Origin: CAWAQA01 sp963784065 | GTDB taxonomy: Bacteria > Acidobacteriota > Vicinamibacteria > Vicinamibacterales > UBA2999 | Direction: 5' to 3' | NCBI GenBank assembly: GCA_963784065.1 | Contig: CAWAQA010000003.1 | Span: forward strand, 1,364,001 to 1,428,000 | DNA length: 64,000 bases | Shown here: piece by piece, positions 48,584 to 57,806 of the stretch | Numbering within the stretch: the stretch's first letter is position 1 | How the letters are laid out: each line of letters starts with the position of its first letter | Made by a program: the position numbers and the translations under genes | The notes under the pieces: model-generated | The model's input: only the letters and a program-made list of their open reading frames with translations | Told to the model about the DNA's origin: nothing | Database searches by the model: none

Positions 48584-50293
48584 TGGTACGAGATCGGACG
48601 ACTTCACACCCCTGTCGCGCAGGACGAAGGGCGTTCGCGTGAGAATCCCGTCGCAGATTGTATCGAGTCCCGGCGACTGGCCTGGCAGAAGTTGCCCGAG
48701 CTTGTCGAGCTTGAGGCGGTAGATCGGATAGCCCGCCTTCGGCTCGATGAAGGGCAGCGGGATCATCCGGTTGAAGAAGAAGTGATACGCGTAGCGGCGC
48801 GCCCGGGCGAGCTGCGCCGGGCCGAGCCGCTCGGGAAAGGGCAGCCGCTCGAGGATCCGGAAGTATTCCTCCGGCGAACAGGCGTCGTGCGTCAGCCCCT
48901 TGTTGCGGATCCACGCTTCCCCCGCCACGATGACGGGCAAGCCGATGCTCGTCAGCTCGACGCCCATCTTGGTCGAGTAGATGATGGCCGCGTTGCACAA
49001 CGACATCAGCACGTAGGTGCTCATGTCGCTCTCCGGCGGCACCACGAAGATGTTGGGCGGCAGCCGCGGGATCCGCTTTCGCAGCTCCGCGAGGATGGGC
49101 TGCCGCGACTTCGGGAAGCCGCTGATCTCGGCCGGGTGCACACGGACAAGGAGCTGCAGCTCGGGCCGTGTGGCGAAGTACTCGCAGGTCTGCACCAGCC
49201 ATTCGAGCATGTTGGGGAACGCGTTCGACGGGTAGTGCAGCTGCGCGTCCCAGGTCACGCTGGTCGGCAGGCCGATCACCGGCTTGCGGGGATCGAGGCC
49301 GAGCCTCGACGCGATCTCCTGCTGGTCGTGACGCTTCGGACGGTGGAACACGATCCAGTCGAACAGGCCTTCGCGGCGGCTCGACAGGTACTGCATCAGC
49401 TCGCGGTCCTGCGCCGGCGAGAGCTCGTTGTCCTCCCAGTGCTCGCGCGGCTCGGTCATCAGCGTGTGGTGATACGTGTCGTCGTGGCTGAAGATGAAGC
49501 GGCGCTTGCGATACGCCACGTTCCACGTCGTCACGTGGACGCCTTCCTGGCGCGCCACTTCGCCGACGATGCCCCAGGGGACGTAGATGCCGTGCGTGAA
49601 GACCGCCGACCTGAAGTTGAGCGCGCGCAGCAGCCGGCGCGTGGCGTACGCCGTCAGCAGCGCCGATTCGAGGTACCGCCGCAGCACCGCCTCCGACTGC
49701 GGCTCGTGATCGAGCGAGCCGGTCGCGAAGAAGCGGAGCGCGCCGGCGTACGCGTGCTCGCCGATGGCGAGGCCGTCGAGCGTGAACCCGGGAAGCTGCG
49801 CGAGCGGGATCGACGAGGCAAGGCTCCGCGCGTGCCCGCGATCCTCGCCTGTCAGCCAGTCGCTGTAGCGATGGACCTTGAGGCCAAGCTGCCTGTAAAC
49901 GCGTTCGGCCGGCCACTGGCAGTCGCGGCACAAGTCGCGGGACGGGCCGGTGCGCACGAAGCGGGCGATATCCGGGTACAGGGAGGCTTCGCACTCGGCG
50001 CACGCGGTCATCGCGCCGTCGCAGAGCAGCGCGTGGACCTCGGCGCCGCGAAAGGTCAGCGCGGCGGCGAGCGCGCTTTCGAGCGACATCGCGTGCGCGT
50101 AAGACCCGACCGCGGTGGCCATCAGGACACGGGGGCCGCCCTTCGCCGCATTGCGGGCGGACTCCCACATCACCGGCTCGGCCTCGAGCACCTGGCGCCA
50201 GTCCGGGTAGGCGTCGAACCGCGCGTGGTACCAGCGCCGCGCCAGCCGGCTCGCGCGCCAGAGCGCCGGGATTCGACGGATGACGCGTCTCAT
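48578..50293 (-). CDS. Capsule polysaccharide biosynthesis-type protein with cysteine cluster
   Basis: A 571-residue cytoplasmic protein resembling capsule/surface carbohydrate proteins of the KpsS/KpsC-like group: GSYAHAMSLESALAAAL, TWDAQLHYPSNAFPNMLEW, LLVRVHPAEISGFPKSRQP, CNAAIIYSTKMGVELTSIGLP and VIVAGEAWIRNKG. A cysteine set (Cys91, 98, 101, 122, 125) in CDGAMTACAEC and LCRDC looks like a metal site and is not a usual part of the family as I know it. It may be a glycosyltransferase acting on the lipid-linked chain. Its ATG overlaps the stop of the HAD gene (ATGA). Confidence 0.75.
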   Translation of the reverse strand: MRRVIRRIPALWRASRLARRWYHARFDAYPDWRQVLEAEPVMWESARNAAKGGPRVLMATAVGSYAHAMSLESALAAALTFRGAEVHALLCDGAMTACAECEASLYPDIARFVRTGPSRDLCRDCQWPAERVYRQLGLKVHRYSDWLTGEDRGHARSLASSIPLAQLPGFTLDGLAIGEHAYAGALRFFATGSLDHEPQSEAVLRRYLESALLTAYATRRLLRALNFRSAVFTHGIYVPWGIVGEVARQEGVHVTTWNVAYRKRRFIFSHDDTYHHTLMTEPREHWEDNELSPAQDRELMQYLSSRREGLFDWIVFHRPKRHDQQEIASRLGLDPRKPVIGLPTSVTWDAQLHYPSNAFPNMLEWLVQTCEYFATRPELQLLVRVHPAEISGFPKSRQPILAELRKRIPRLPPNIFVVPPESDMSTYVLMSLCNAAIIYSTKMGVELTSIGLPVIVAGEAWIRNKGLTHDACSPEEYFRILERLPFPERLGPAQLARARRYAYHFFFNRMIPLPFIEPKAGYPIYRLKLDKLGQLLPGQSPGLDTICDGILTRTPFVLRDRGVKSSDLVPS

Positions 50294-51165
50294 GCGGTGA
50301 ACCCGGGCTGCGGCAGCCGGGATCCTCTATTCCGGATGCTCGGCTCGGGACTGAGGCCGATCAGCGCCACGAACTCCTGCGGCGGCGGCAGCGCCTCGAT
50401 CACCCGCCATGGTCCGTGCTCGGCGAGCTCCTCGGTGGTGTAGCCGCCGGTCGCCACGGCTATCGTCCTGGCGCCGATGGCGTTGGCGCAGTGGATGTCG
50501 TGCGGCGTGTCGCCGATGACGAACATGCGAGCCTCGGCAACCGGGCCGGCGCGGCGGGCCAGATCGAGCGCGCGCATCGCAATCGTGGCGCGATCGCTCG
50601 TGTCCTCCGCGAACGCGCCGTCCGGAAAGTACTTGAACAGGTCGTAGTGCGTCAGCTTGGCCTTCGCCCCGCCCCGCGTGTTCCCCGTCAACAGGTACGA
50701 GCGCACGTCGTCGCGACCCTCCAGGTGCTCGAGGATCTCGCGCACGTTGGTCAGCACACGCCCCTGCTTCAGCGGCAGCGCGGCCGGCAGTCCCTCTTCG
50801 TACAGCCGCACCATGCGTCGCATCGTCGCGTCATCGGCGTCGAGGTTGAGCATCTCGAACGTCCGGACGGCAATCTGGAAATCGGTCATCCCGGGCACGC
50901 GGATGGACGATAGCGCGAAATCACAGCCGGTCACCGCCTTGACCGCGGCTTCCCACGCGGGCACGCCGGCTTTGCCGGTGGTGAGCAGCGTGCCGTCAAT
51001 ATCCCAGAACAGGGTCGTCAGACGCGTACCCTCAGCAAGCGCGGGTCCAAAGAGGACTGTGAACGGACGTTGGCCACGGAGGACACGGAGATTCCGGACA
51101 GGCGCCGTTCGACGGGTCGGCCTGCGCGCAGGCCGATCGCGGGTGGTACGAGCTCGCGCCGACAA
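50290..51165 (-). CDS. HAD-superfamily hydrolase
   Basis: A phosphatase-type HAD protein. Motif I is LFWDIDGTLLTTGKAG, then SYLLTGNTRGGAKAKLTHY, and the acidic motif lies in MFVIGDTPHDIHCANAIGAR. It probably dephosphorylates a sugar-phosphate intermediate of the neighbouring pathway. The start is uncertain: the open frame begins with ATG 51165, but its first 48 codons translate a long inverted repeat. The domain itself starts only near 51021 (a CTG), so a shorter protein of about 243 residues is more likely. Its end overlaps the capsule-type gene by ATGA. Confidence 0.8.
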   Translation of the reverse strand: MSARARTTRDRPARRPTRRTAPVRNLRVLRGQRPFTVLFGPALAEGTRLTTLFWDIDGTLLTTGKAGVPAWEAAVKAVTGCDFALSSIRVPGMTDFQIAVRTFEMLNLDADDATMRRMVRLYEEGLPAALPLKQGRVLTNVREILEHLEGRDDVRSYLLTGNTRGGAKAKLTHYDLFKYFPDGAFAEDTSDRATIAMRALDLARRAGPVAEARMFVIGDTPHDIHCANAIGARTIAVATGGYTTEELAEHGPWRVIEALPPPQEFVALIGLSPEPSIRNRGSRLPQPGFTA

Positions 51166-51301
51166 GTCTCACCCGCAGCGACCATGACTTGTCGGCGCGA
51201 GCTCGACCGCCCGCGCCCGCCCGATGCGGCCCGTCGAACGGCTCAGGTCGCGCTCGGAGGACGTGCGCTGTCCGCGTTCTCCGTGACCTCTGTGGCTAAC
51301 C
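51069..51301. repeat. Long nested inverted repeat (about 233 bp)
   Basis: The outer 32-bp arms 51070-51101 and 51269-51300 match at most positions. Inside are perfect arms 51105-51116 with 51230-51241 (12 bp) and 51150-51167 with 51187-51204 (18 bp, GAGCTCGCGCCGACAAGT). There is also a 20-bp perfect palindrome at 51117-51136. It fills the gap between the transketolase gene and the HAD gene. Confidence 0.88.
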
Positions 51302-51349
51302 AAAGACGTATCGCCTTGGAGCTCGCGTCGAGCCTGTCGCGTAGATGCC

Positions 51350-53296
51350 TCATGCGACTTGTGGAACTGCCTGTCGAAGGCTCTTCACCAGGCCGGACAC
51401 GTCGAGCCCGTGCCAGGCCAGGACCTCGTCGTTGGTGCCGCACTCGGGCAGGGCCGTGACGCCGACGCTGGTGACGCGCGCTGCCGGCTCGAGGCCGAGC
51501 GCGGCGACCGCGGCGGCGATCATCTCGCCCTGGCCGCCGTGCAGGTAATGATTGTCGAGCGTGACGATCGAGCGGCGCGCGCCGATGACGTGCCGCAGCC
51601 ACGCAGGGTCTACGCGGTTCAGCCAGGGCAGGTTCACGAGGCGGATGCCGGCGCCCGCCGACCGCTCGATCTCTTCCGCCGCCTCGAAGGCATTCGAGAG
51701 CAGCCACGGACCGTAGCCGAACACCACGGCATCCGCGCCGTCGCGCACGACCCAACCCCGGCCCACCTCGACCTCGTGCGCCTTCGGATAGGAGAAGGGC
51801 AGCGGCCACTTCACCGATACGAGTCGCAGGTAGGAGCTCGCGCTCACGCGGTTCACGAGATGGTCGTAGATGGCCTCGACCTCGACTTCCGACGACGGCT
51901 CGGCGAGCACGAGCGTCGGAATGCCCGCCAGCGCAGAGATGTCGCGGACCGACTGGTGCGAATGGCCCGGTCCGCCCGGCAGGAGCCCGGCCAGCGATCC
52001 GACGTATATGACCTTCGTCGATTCGCTGCACTGGTTGTAGATCTGCTCGTTGGGCCGGGCGGCGAGGAAGCACGCGAAGGAATGCACGATCGGCAGCGCA
52101 CCGCGGCGCGCCATGCCCGCGGCCATCGACACCATGTCCTGTTCCGCGATGCCGCACTCGATGAAGCGGTCCGGGTAGCGCGTCGCGAACGACACCAGCC
52201 CGCAGTCCTTGACGAGATCGGCGTCGAGCACGAGAAGACGCGGATGCTTCTCCGCCTGGTTGACCAGCGCGCGATCGTAGGCGGCGATCAGGCTGTCGGT
52301 CTGCCGCGGCTCACGCCGCGGGTTGCGCGTGCGCGTCTCGGTGTGGATCGGCCCGAGGTGAAGCTCGGAGAAGAGGGTGTCCGCCGACGCGCGCAGCTCC
52401 GCGAGCCCTGCCGTGTACTGGGCTTCGCCTGGCGCACCCGAGTGATACCCGTACAGCTCACCCGCCTTCATCGCGGGGCCTTCCATGAAGCTGACGCCCT
52501 TCCCCTTCACCGTATCCGCGATGATCACCTTCGGCCGATCCGTGACCGCGTCGAGGGCGCGGAACGTGCGCTCGATCGCGGCGACGTCGTGGCCATCCAC
52601 GCGGCTCACGTGCCATCCGAACGCGTGAAACTTCGCCTCGAGATCGCCGAGACGGCTGACATCGTCGACCCAGGTATCCGACTGGATCTTGTTGTGATCG
52701 ACGATCGCGACGATCTCGCCGAGCCCGCGGTTGGCGGCCGATCCGAGCGACTCCCAGAACTGCCCTTCCTGCAGCTCGCCGTCGCCGGTCAGCACGAAGA
52801 TGCGCCGCGGCGCGCCGGCCTGGCGGTTGGCAATCGCCATCCCCTTCGCCTTCGAAATGCCCATCCCCAGCGAGCCGGTGTTCGCCTGGATGAAGGGCGT
52901 CTCGACGTGCGGATGGCCGGGCAGGCCGTGCAGGCGACGGAGCTGGTGCACCTTGTCCGCCGGCAGCAGGCCGAGGCCGATCAGCACGGCATACAGCGCC
53001 GGCGCGTCATGGCCCTTCGACGAGAAGAAGATGTCGGCCGCCTCCGGTCCCTTGTCGAGGTCGCGGATCTCGTTCAGGAACAGCCAACTCAGGATCTCGA
53101 GCGAGCTGAAGCTGGTCCCGATGTGCCCGGACCATGCGCCGGCAATCATGTACAGCGTGTTGATGCGCGCCAGCGCCGCGAAGGCGCGTGCCTTCAGCGC
53201 AGCGGGGGCCGCCGCATCGACCACGCGCCGGAACTCCGGCGGAGGCACGTAGAGGAGCTCGAGCGCGTCTCCCTGGTCTGTTTGGATGTCACCCAT
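51350..53296 (-). CDS. Transketolase (single chain, 648 residues)
   Basis: A thiamine-diphosphate transketolase with all three domains. The TPP-binding part has GHIGTSFSSLEIL, SSKGHDAPALYAVL and VLTGDGELQEGQFWESL, then VDHNKIQSD. The pyrimidine domain has RFIECGIAEQDMVSMAAGMA and HSFACFLAARPNEQIYNQC, and the C-terminal domain follows. It lies within the polysaccharide operon beside neuA- and neuB-like genes, so it more likely makes or trims a special sugar precursor than serves the pentose phosphate cycle; that is inference. The start is ATG 53296. Confidence 0.88.
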   Translation of the reverse strand: MGDIQTDQGDALELLYVPPPEFRRVVDAAAPAALKARAFAALARINTLYMIAGAWSGHIGTSFSSLEILSWLFLNEIRDLDKGPEAADIFFSSKGHDAPALYAVLIGLGLLPADKVHQLRRLHGLPGHPHVETPFIQANTGSLGMGISKAKGMAIANRQAGAPRRIFVLTGDGELQEGQFWESLGSAANRGLGEIVAIVDHNKIQSDTWVDDVSRLGDLEAKFHAFGWHVSRVDGHDVAAIERTFRALDAVTDRPKVIIADTVKGKGVSFMEGPAMKAGELYGYHSGAPGEAQYTAGLAELRASADTLFSELHLGPIHTETRTRNPRREPRQTDSLIAAYDRALVNQAEKHPRLLVLDADLVKDCGLVSFATRYPDRFIECGIAEQDMVSMAAGMARRGALPIVHSFACFLAARPNEQIYNQCSESTKVIYVGSLAGLLPGGPGHSHQSVRDISALAGIPTLVLAEPSSEVEVEAIYDHLVNRVSASSYLRLVSVKWPLPFSYPKAHEVEVGRGWVVRDGADAVVFGYGPWLLSNAFEAAEEIERSAGAGIRLVNLPWLNRVDPAWLRHVIGARRSIVTLDNHYLHGGQGEMIAAAVAALGLEPAARVTSVGVTALPECGTNDEVLAWHGLDVSGLVKSLRQAVPQVA

Positions 53297-53297
53297 A

Positions 53298-53423
53298 CTT
53301 CGGTCTACGGTCTGCGGTCTACGGTCGTTGGTCGGTAGGCGGACCTGAAGGTCCGGCCTCTACGTTCATTTCCGGTCCACGGTCTGCCGGCTGCCCGCTG
53401 CCGGCTGCCCGCTACCAGCTGCA
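53298..53423. repeat. Composite 7-bp word arrays and palindrome
   Basis: Words of the GGTCTAC/GGTCTGC type run from 53298 to 53334. A palindrome follows around CGGACCTGAAGGTCCG (53335-53363), then CCGGCTGCCCGCTG twice in tandem (53387-53414). The last array lies inside the reading frame of the neuA-like gene and encodes its C-terminal tail. Confidence 0.75.
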
Positions 53424-54176
53424 AACGGCGCCTGCGGAACCGGCGGCAGCTGCACCGCGCCGTCCGCCAGCAGCCGTTCGGCGATCATCCAGTCGGACGG
53501 GTCGTTGATGTCGAAGCCCTCGTAGCCCTGCGTGAGAAACGGCACGAGGACGTCACCCGCGATCGTGCGCCGCTCGAACACGACGCGCGACCACGCGATC
53601 TCCAGCGACGCGTTCTGCACGTATACCGGCGGCAGCGCCTGGTACGGCGTGCTGTGCCACGGCTGCTCCGCGGGACCGAACGGCAACAGCGGAAACATCC
53701 GGTCGCCGCGCACCACCCACATCTTGCCCGGATGCTGCGCGCACTTCTCGACCGCGCGCAGCGAATCGACGCCGTCCTGCGCCGTGAAGGCCGCCCACGC
53801 GCGCCGGATCGTGCCGGCGGTGCGGAACGGACTCGTCGGCCGCAGCAGGCTGAAGCAGTCCCAGCGGCGCCCCTCCCGCTTCAGCTCGCCGAGCGCGTGC
53901 TCCAGCCACTCGATGTCCGGCGACGTGTCTCCCGCATAACCCGCCGGCCGCAGGAACGGCACTTCCGCGCCATAGTGCCGCGCGGTCTCCGCGATCTCCT
54001 CCGAGTCGGTGGACACGATCACCGACTCGAACACGCCGCTCTCGAGCGCCGGCGCAATCGTGTAGGCCAACTAGCGGGTGCCCGTTCAGCAGGCGCACGT
54101 TCTTGCCCGGCACCCGCTTGGAACCCTGGCGCGCGGGGATGAACGCGACGACAGATGCAGATCCTGTCGTGCTCAC
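53366..54176 (-). pseudogene. neuA: CMP-sialic-acid-synthetase-like cytidylyltransferase (NeuA-like; one frameshift)
   Basis: Activates a nonulosonic or similar acid as its CMP derivative. The N-terminal nucleotide motif is AFIPARQGSKRVPGKNVRLL (family IPARGGSKRIPGKN). Then come FESVIVSTDSEEIAETA, SLLRPTSPFRTAGTIRRA, YVQNASLEIAW and GFDINDPSDWMIAE. The frame shifts by one extra base near 54075, inside NGHPL-LAYTIAPALES. The last 22 residues (FAAGSGQPAAGSRQTVDRK) are encoded by repeat DNA and are probably not functional. The upstream neuB-like gene supports the assignment. Confidence 0.82.
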
Positions 54177-54226
54177 TTCCGCGTTCTCGCGTCTCCGCTT
54201 GCGTCCAGCTCCACTGTACTGTGGCT

Positions 54227-54292
54227 TCCGGCTTCAGCCGGACAGCGCACGTCCGTCGCAAGGTGTCTCTGTGTCTCTGTGCCTGCTGTGGT
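54227..54292. repeat. Single REP-like palindrome and 8-bp word array
   Basis: TCCGGCTTCAGCCGGA at 54227-54242 is a lone REP-like core. TGTCTCTG words with 8-bp spacing follow at about 54263-54282. The same 8-bp word and the following GTGGTTC are found at 38.18-38.21 kb. It lies between the neuA-like and aldehyde dehydrogenase genes. Confidence 0.65.
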
Positions 54293-54337
54293 TCGTGTCT
54301 GGGGCGTCCGGCCGCCGAATCGAGTGGCGTCTCGCCA

Positions 54338-55844
54338 TCACACATCGCCCGGATTGTGATTGATGTACACCGTTTTCAGGTCGGAGTAGACGTCGAGCGC
54401 CTGCGTCCCCGCCTCGCGCCAGCCGTTGCCGGACTGCCGCAGGCCGCCGAACGGCAGGTGCGGCTCGCTGCCGTAGGTGCCGCCGTTGACGACGGCCACG
54501 CCAGACTGGATGCGGCCCACGAACGTCATCGCGCGGTTGATGTTCCGCGTGTGGATCGAGGCGGTCAGGCCGAACGGCGAATCGTTCGCCATCGCGATCG
54601 CCTCCTCGAAATCGCGCACGCGGTAGAGGAACGTGATCGGCCCGAACAGCTCGCTGCGCGAGATCTCGTCATTCGATCCGACGTGCTCGATGATCGTCGG
54701 CGCCACGAAGAACCCCGCGCCGTGGGCCGCGCCGGTGAGGCGATGACCACCGGTCAACACCGACGGCCCCCGCCGACGTCGCGCGGTCGACCGACGCGAG
54801 CATGTTCCGCATCTGCCCTTCGTTGATCACGGGCCCGTAGTCGTCGCTGTCGCCGGTGCCGACCTTCAGGCGGCGCGTCGCCTCGACCAGCATCTCCTTG
54901 AACCGGTCGTACACCGCGTCGAACACCAGGATGCGGCTCCCGGCGGCGCAGCGCTGCCCGGCGTTGCTGAACGCGGACCCGATCGTCCACGTCACGGCAT
55001 TCTGCAGATCCGCATCGTCGCAGACGATGAGCGGGTTCTTGCCGCCGAGCTCGAGGCAGACCTTCGCCAGCCGGCGGCCGGCGGTCTCCGCGATCCAGCG
55101 GCCGACCTCGGTCGAGCCCGTGAAGCTGACGACCGCCACATCCTCGTGCTCGACGAGCGGCGCGCCCGCTTCCTCGCCGTAGCCGTGAATGGTCTGGTAC
55201 ACCCCCTCGGGCACGCCGGCTTCGCGCGCGAGCACGCCGAAGGCCCACGCCGACAGCGGCGTGTCCTCCGCCGCCTTGAGGATGGCGGCGTTGCCGCACA
55301 GCAGCGCCGGAAACGCCTTCCAGGCCACGTTCGCGATCGGCGTGTTGGCCGCGATGATCAGGCCGGCCACGCCGAGCGGCTGCCGGACGATCATCGCCGA
55401 CTTGTTCGGCACGGCGCTCGTCGTCGTCTGGCCGTAGAAGCGGCGGCCTTCGCCGGCGACGAAGAAGCCCATCTCGATCGCGGCGTCGGTCTCGCCGAGC
55501 GCATCCTTCTTCGACTTTCCCGTCTCTCTCGCGACGAGCGCCGCGATCGCATCACGCTGCGCGCGCATCAGGATGGCGATCTGGCGCAGGATCTCACCCC
55601 GCTTCACGACGGTCATCCCCGCCCAGGCTGGCTGCGCCGCCTTCGCCACCTCGACGGCGATCTTCACGTCTGCCGCGCCGGACCGCGCGACCTGGCAGAT
55701 CTCGGCGCCGGTCGCCGGGTCCACTTTCGCGAACGTCCGGCCGTCCGCCGCCAGGGCATCGTGACCGCCTACCTGGTTGGGCACGACGGAAGGGACTGCG
55801 ATGAGGCCGGGTGACCCCGCCGGCGACGCGCTCGTCACGATCAT
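54338..55844 (-). pseudogene. NAD(P)-dependent aldehyde dehydrogenase (one frameshift)
   Basis: A full-length ALDH-superfamily enzyme of about 500 residues. NAD site: AANTPIANVAWKAFPALLCG and SFTGSTEVGRWIAETA. Catalytic Glu in VCLELGGKNPLIVC; catalytic Cys in FSNAGQRCAAGSRI. The C-terminal domain has SELFGPITFLYRV, FGLTASIHTRN and LPFGGLRQSGNGWREAG. The shift near 54765 comes from one extra base. In this operon it may oxidise a sugar-derived aldehyde; the substrate is unknown. It starts 37 bp after the oxygenase gene stop. Confidence 0.88.
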
Positions 55845-55881
55845 CTGGATATCCCCGGATCGTCTGCCCGCGAGCTGCGCC

Positions 55882-56938
55882 TCACGCGTACTCCGGTCCA
55901 GCCTGCGGCTTGTTGCTCCACATGCCCCGTTGCGCGGACGGCAGTGACTTGATCAACGCAGCGAGCGCTTCGTTGAGTGGTGCGACGTAGAACTGATAGG
56001 TGTACCGCTCGAGGTCCGCCGGCGCGTCCGCCGGAATCATCGCGCCATGCGCGCCCGTGGAGTTCAGGCTCACGAGCATCGTATTGGGTCTGAATGGGAC
56101 GACCTTGACGAGCTCGCACTCGCGCCCCTCCGCTCCCGGATAGTACGTCTGCTTGTAGCTTGCCTCGCCGTCGTCCCGCACGCGGAAGATCTGCGTGCCG
56201 TGCGCCTCGCTGTCGCCCTTTCGCGCCAGATAGAGCAGGCACGTCAGCATGGCCCGCTTGGGATCGCGATGAGGCCCGAGGTAATAACCGGGACGCCGCA
56301 GCATCAACCGGCCGCCGTGGACCGACTGCGGCAGCGAGTTGGCCCGATCCACGAGCGTCTTGCCGAACAGCGACGCGAAGAGCCGTTGCAGCGGCTCGTG
56401 AAATTTCTTCAGCACCGCCGGACGAATCACCTGGCGCGCGATGACGTGGTCCATGAATTCCCACGCAACCGCCGACAACGTGGGGCCGAAGTCCATGGGA
56501 AACGACAGATTCTGCTTGATGGGGTCCCGGTCGTGGAAGAACTCGGCGGGTGGAATCGCGCGGAGCAGCAGGTCGTATACGGCATCCGGCAGCACCCGCT
56601 CGACGATCGCGTGCTCGTATGGATCCGTCAGCACCGGTGCAGCCGCCACGGCGCGGCGCACGTGCTCGGCGATGCGCTCCTCGTTGAGCAACGCCGGAAG
56701 CCGCTCGATGTCCTCCTGCTGACGGCGATTGAGCACTGAGACGAGCTTGAGCTGCGTCGCCGTCCGATCGGCGTTGTGCAGGCAGCTTCGCCGCGCTGCG
56801 TTCCGCATCCTCGAGGCGATCGAGACGATTCGTCAGCCGGCGGAGGTCCATGCGAAGCGACTTGATGGCCTTGTCACCCTCCGGACGGATCAGCCGGTTC
56901 AGCAGTGACCGTCCCCATGCCAGCGCCTTGCGTATCAC
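55882..56938 (-). pseudogene. 2-oxoglutarate/Fe(II)-dependent oxygenase-like protein (one frameshift)
   Basis: About 350 residues. The N-terminus (MIRKALAWGRSLLNRLIRP then RMDLRRLTNRLDRLEDAE) looks like a short amphipathic/coiled-coil region. The rest is a prolyl-hydroxylase-like double-stranded beta-helix with the iron motif HxD in GYYLGPHRDPKRAML, ARKGDSEAHGTQIF, and the distal His and nearby residues in SLNSTGAHGAM. The frame changes by one extra base near 56790. In a polysaccharide operon it may hydroxylate or oxidatively modify a sugar or lipid intermediate; this is inference. Confidence 0.75.
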
Positions 56939-56999
56939 GTTACACCGCCCCCCACTTTCTCACCGGGTGACCACCAAGGGTATCCCGGGAACCGGCGAG

Positions 57000-57806
57000 C
57001 TACCAGGCGGTGAATCCGCCGTCCACCCGGAGCTCGTGACCGGTTACGTACGAAGATGCCCGCGACGCGAGGAACACCAGCGGTCCCTTGAGGTCGTCCG
57101 GTTGCGCCATGCGGCGAAGCGGGACGCGCGCGCCGTACTTGGCCTTGAACTGTTCGTCCTGCCCCGCCAGCACGCCGCCGGGCGACAGCGTGTTCACGCG
57201 AACACCGCTCCCGGCCCAGTGCGTCGCGAAAAACTTCGACAGGCTCACCACGCCGGCCTTCGAAGCGCCGTACGCGGGCGACTTGATGAACGGCGCGTTG
57301 CCGGCCAGGTGCTCGTAAAAATGCGGATCCGGAGACACCGACGCGTACAGCGAACCGATGTTGATGATCGACCCGCCGCCGCGCGCCGCCATGCGCGCGC
57401 CGAACACCTGGGTCACCTGGAACGTGCCGATCAGGTTCACTTCGATCATGCGGCGGAACGGATCGATCGGCAGCTCGTGCAGGTGGTGGCGGCCGCCCGG
57501 GCTGTCGGGCGGCTGGTCGATGCCCGCGTTGTTGACGAGAACGGACGGCTCACCGAGATCCGCCACCACGCGGGCGGCGGCGGCTTCGATCGAGACGCGG
57601 TCCGTGATGTCGCAGTCGATGCGGCGGAGCGCATCGCCCGCCCGGGTCACGACCTCGCAGAAGGCCGGTGACACCGCCGCCGCCGGCACGTCCAGCGCCG
57701 CGACGCGGGCGCCGGCCTCGAGCAGCGCGTCAACCCAGATCGGCCCCAGCTTGCCGCAGGCGCCGGTCACTACCGCAACCTCGTGGTCGAGGCGAAATCC
57801 GTTCAC
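57000..57806 (-). CDS. Short-chain dehydrogenase/reductase
   Basis: A classical SDR of 268 residues. The cofactor motif TGxxxGxG appears as TGACGKLG (residues 14-21). It has VLVNNAGID, the catalytic Ser in IINIGSLYASVSP and Y-x-x-x-K in AYGASKAGVVSLSKFFA. DCDITDRVSIEAAA marks the adenine-side Asp. The GTG at 57806 overlaps the stop of the neuB-like gene (GTGA), so it is co-translated with it. It probably reduces or oxidises the product of, or a precursor for, that synthase, as PtmA-like SDRs do beside legionaminic-acid genes. Confidence 0.88.
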   Translation of the reverse strand: MNGFRLDHEVAVVTGACGKLGPIWVDALLEAGARVAALDVPAAAVSPAFCEVVTRAGDALRRIDCDITDRVSIEAAAARVVADLGEPSVLVNNAGIDQPPDSPGGRHHLHELPIDPFRRMIEVNLIGTFQVTQVFGARMAARGGGSIINIGSLYASVSPDPHFYEHLAGNAPFIKSPAYGASKAGVVSLSKFFATHWAGSGVRVNTLSPGGVLAGQDEQFKAKYGARVPLRRMAQPDDLKGPLVFLASRASSYVTGHELRVDGGFTAW

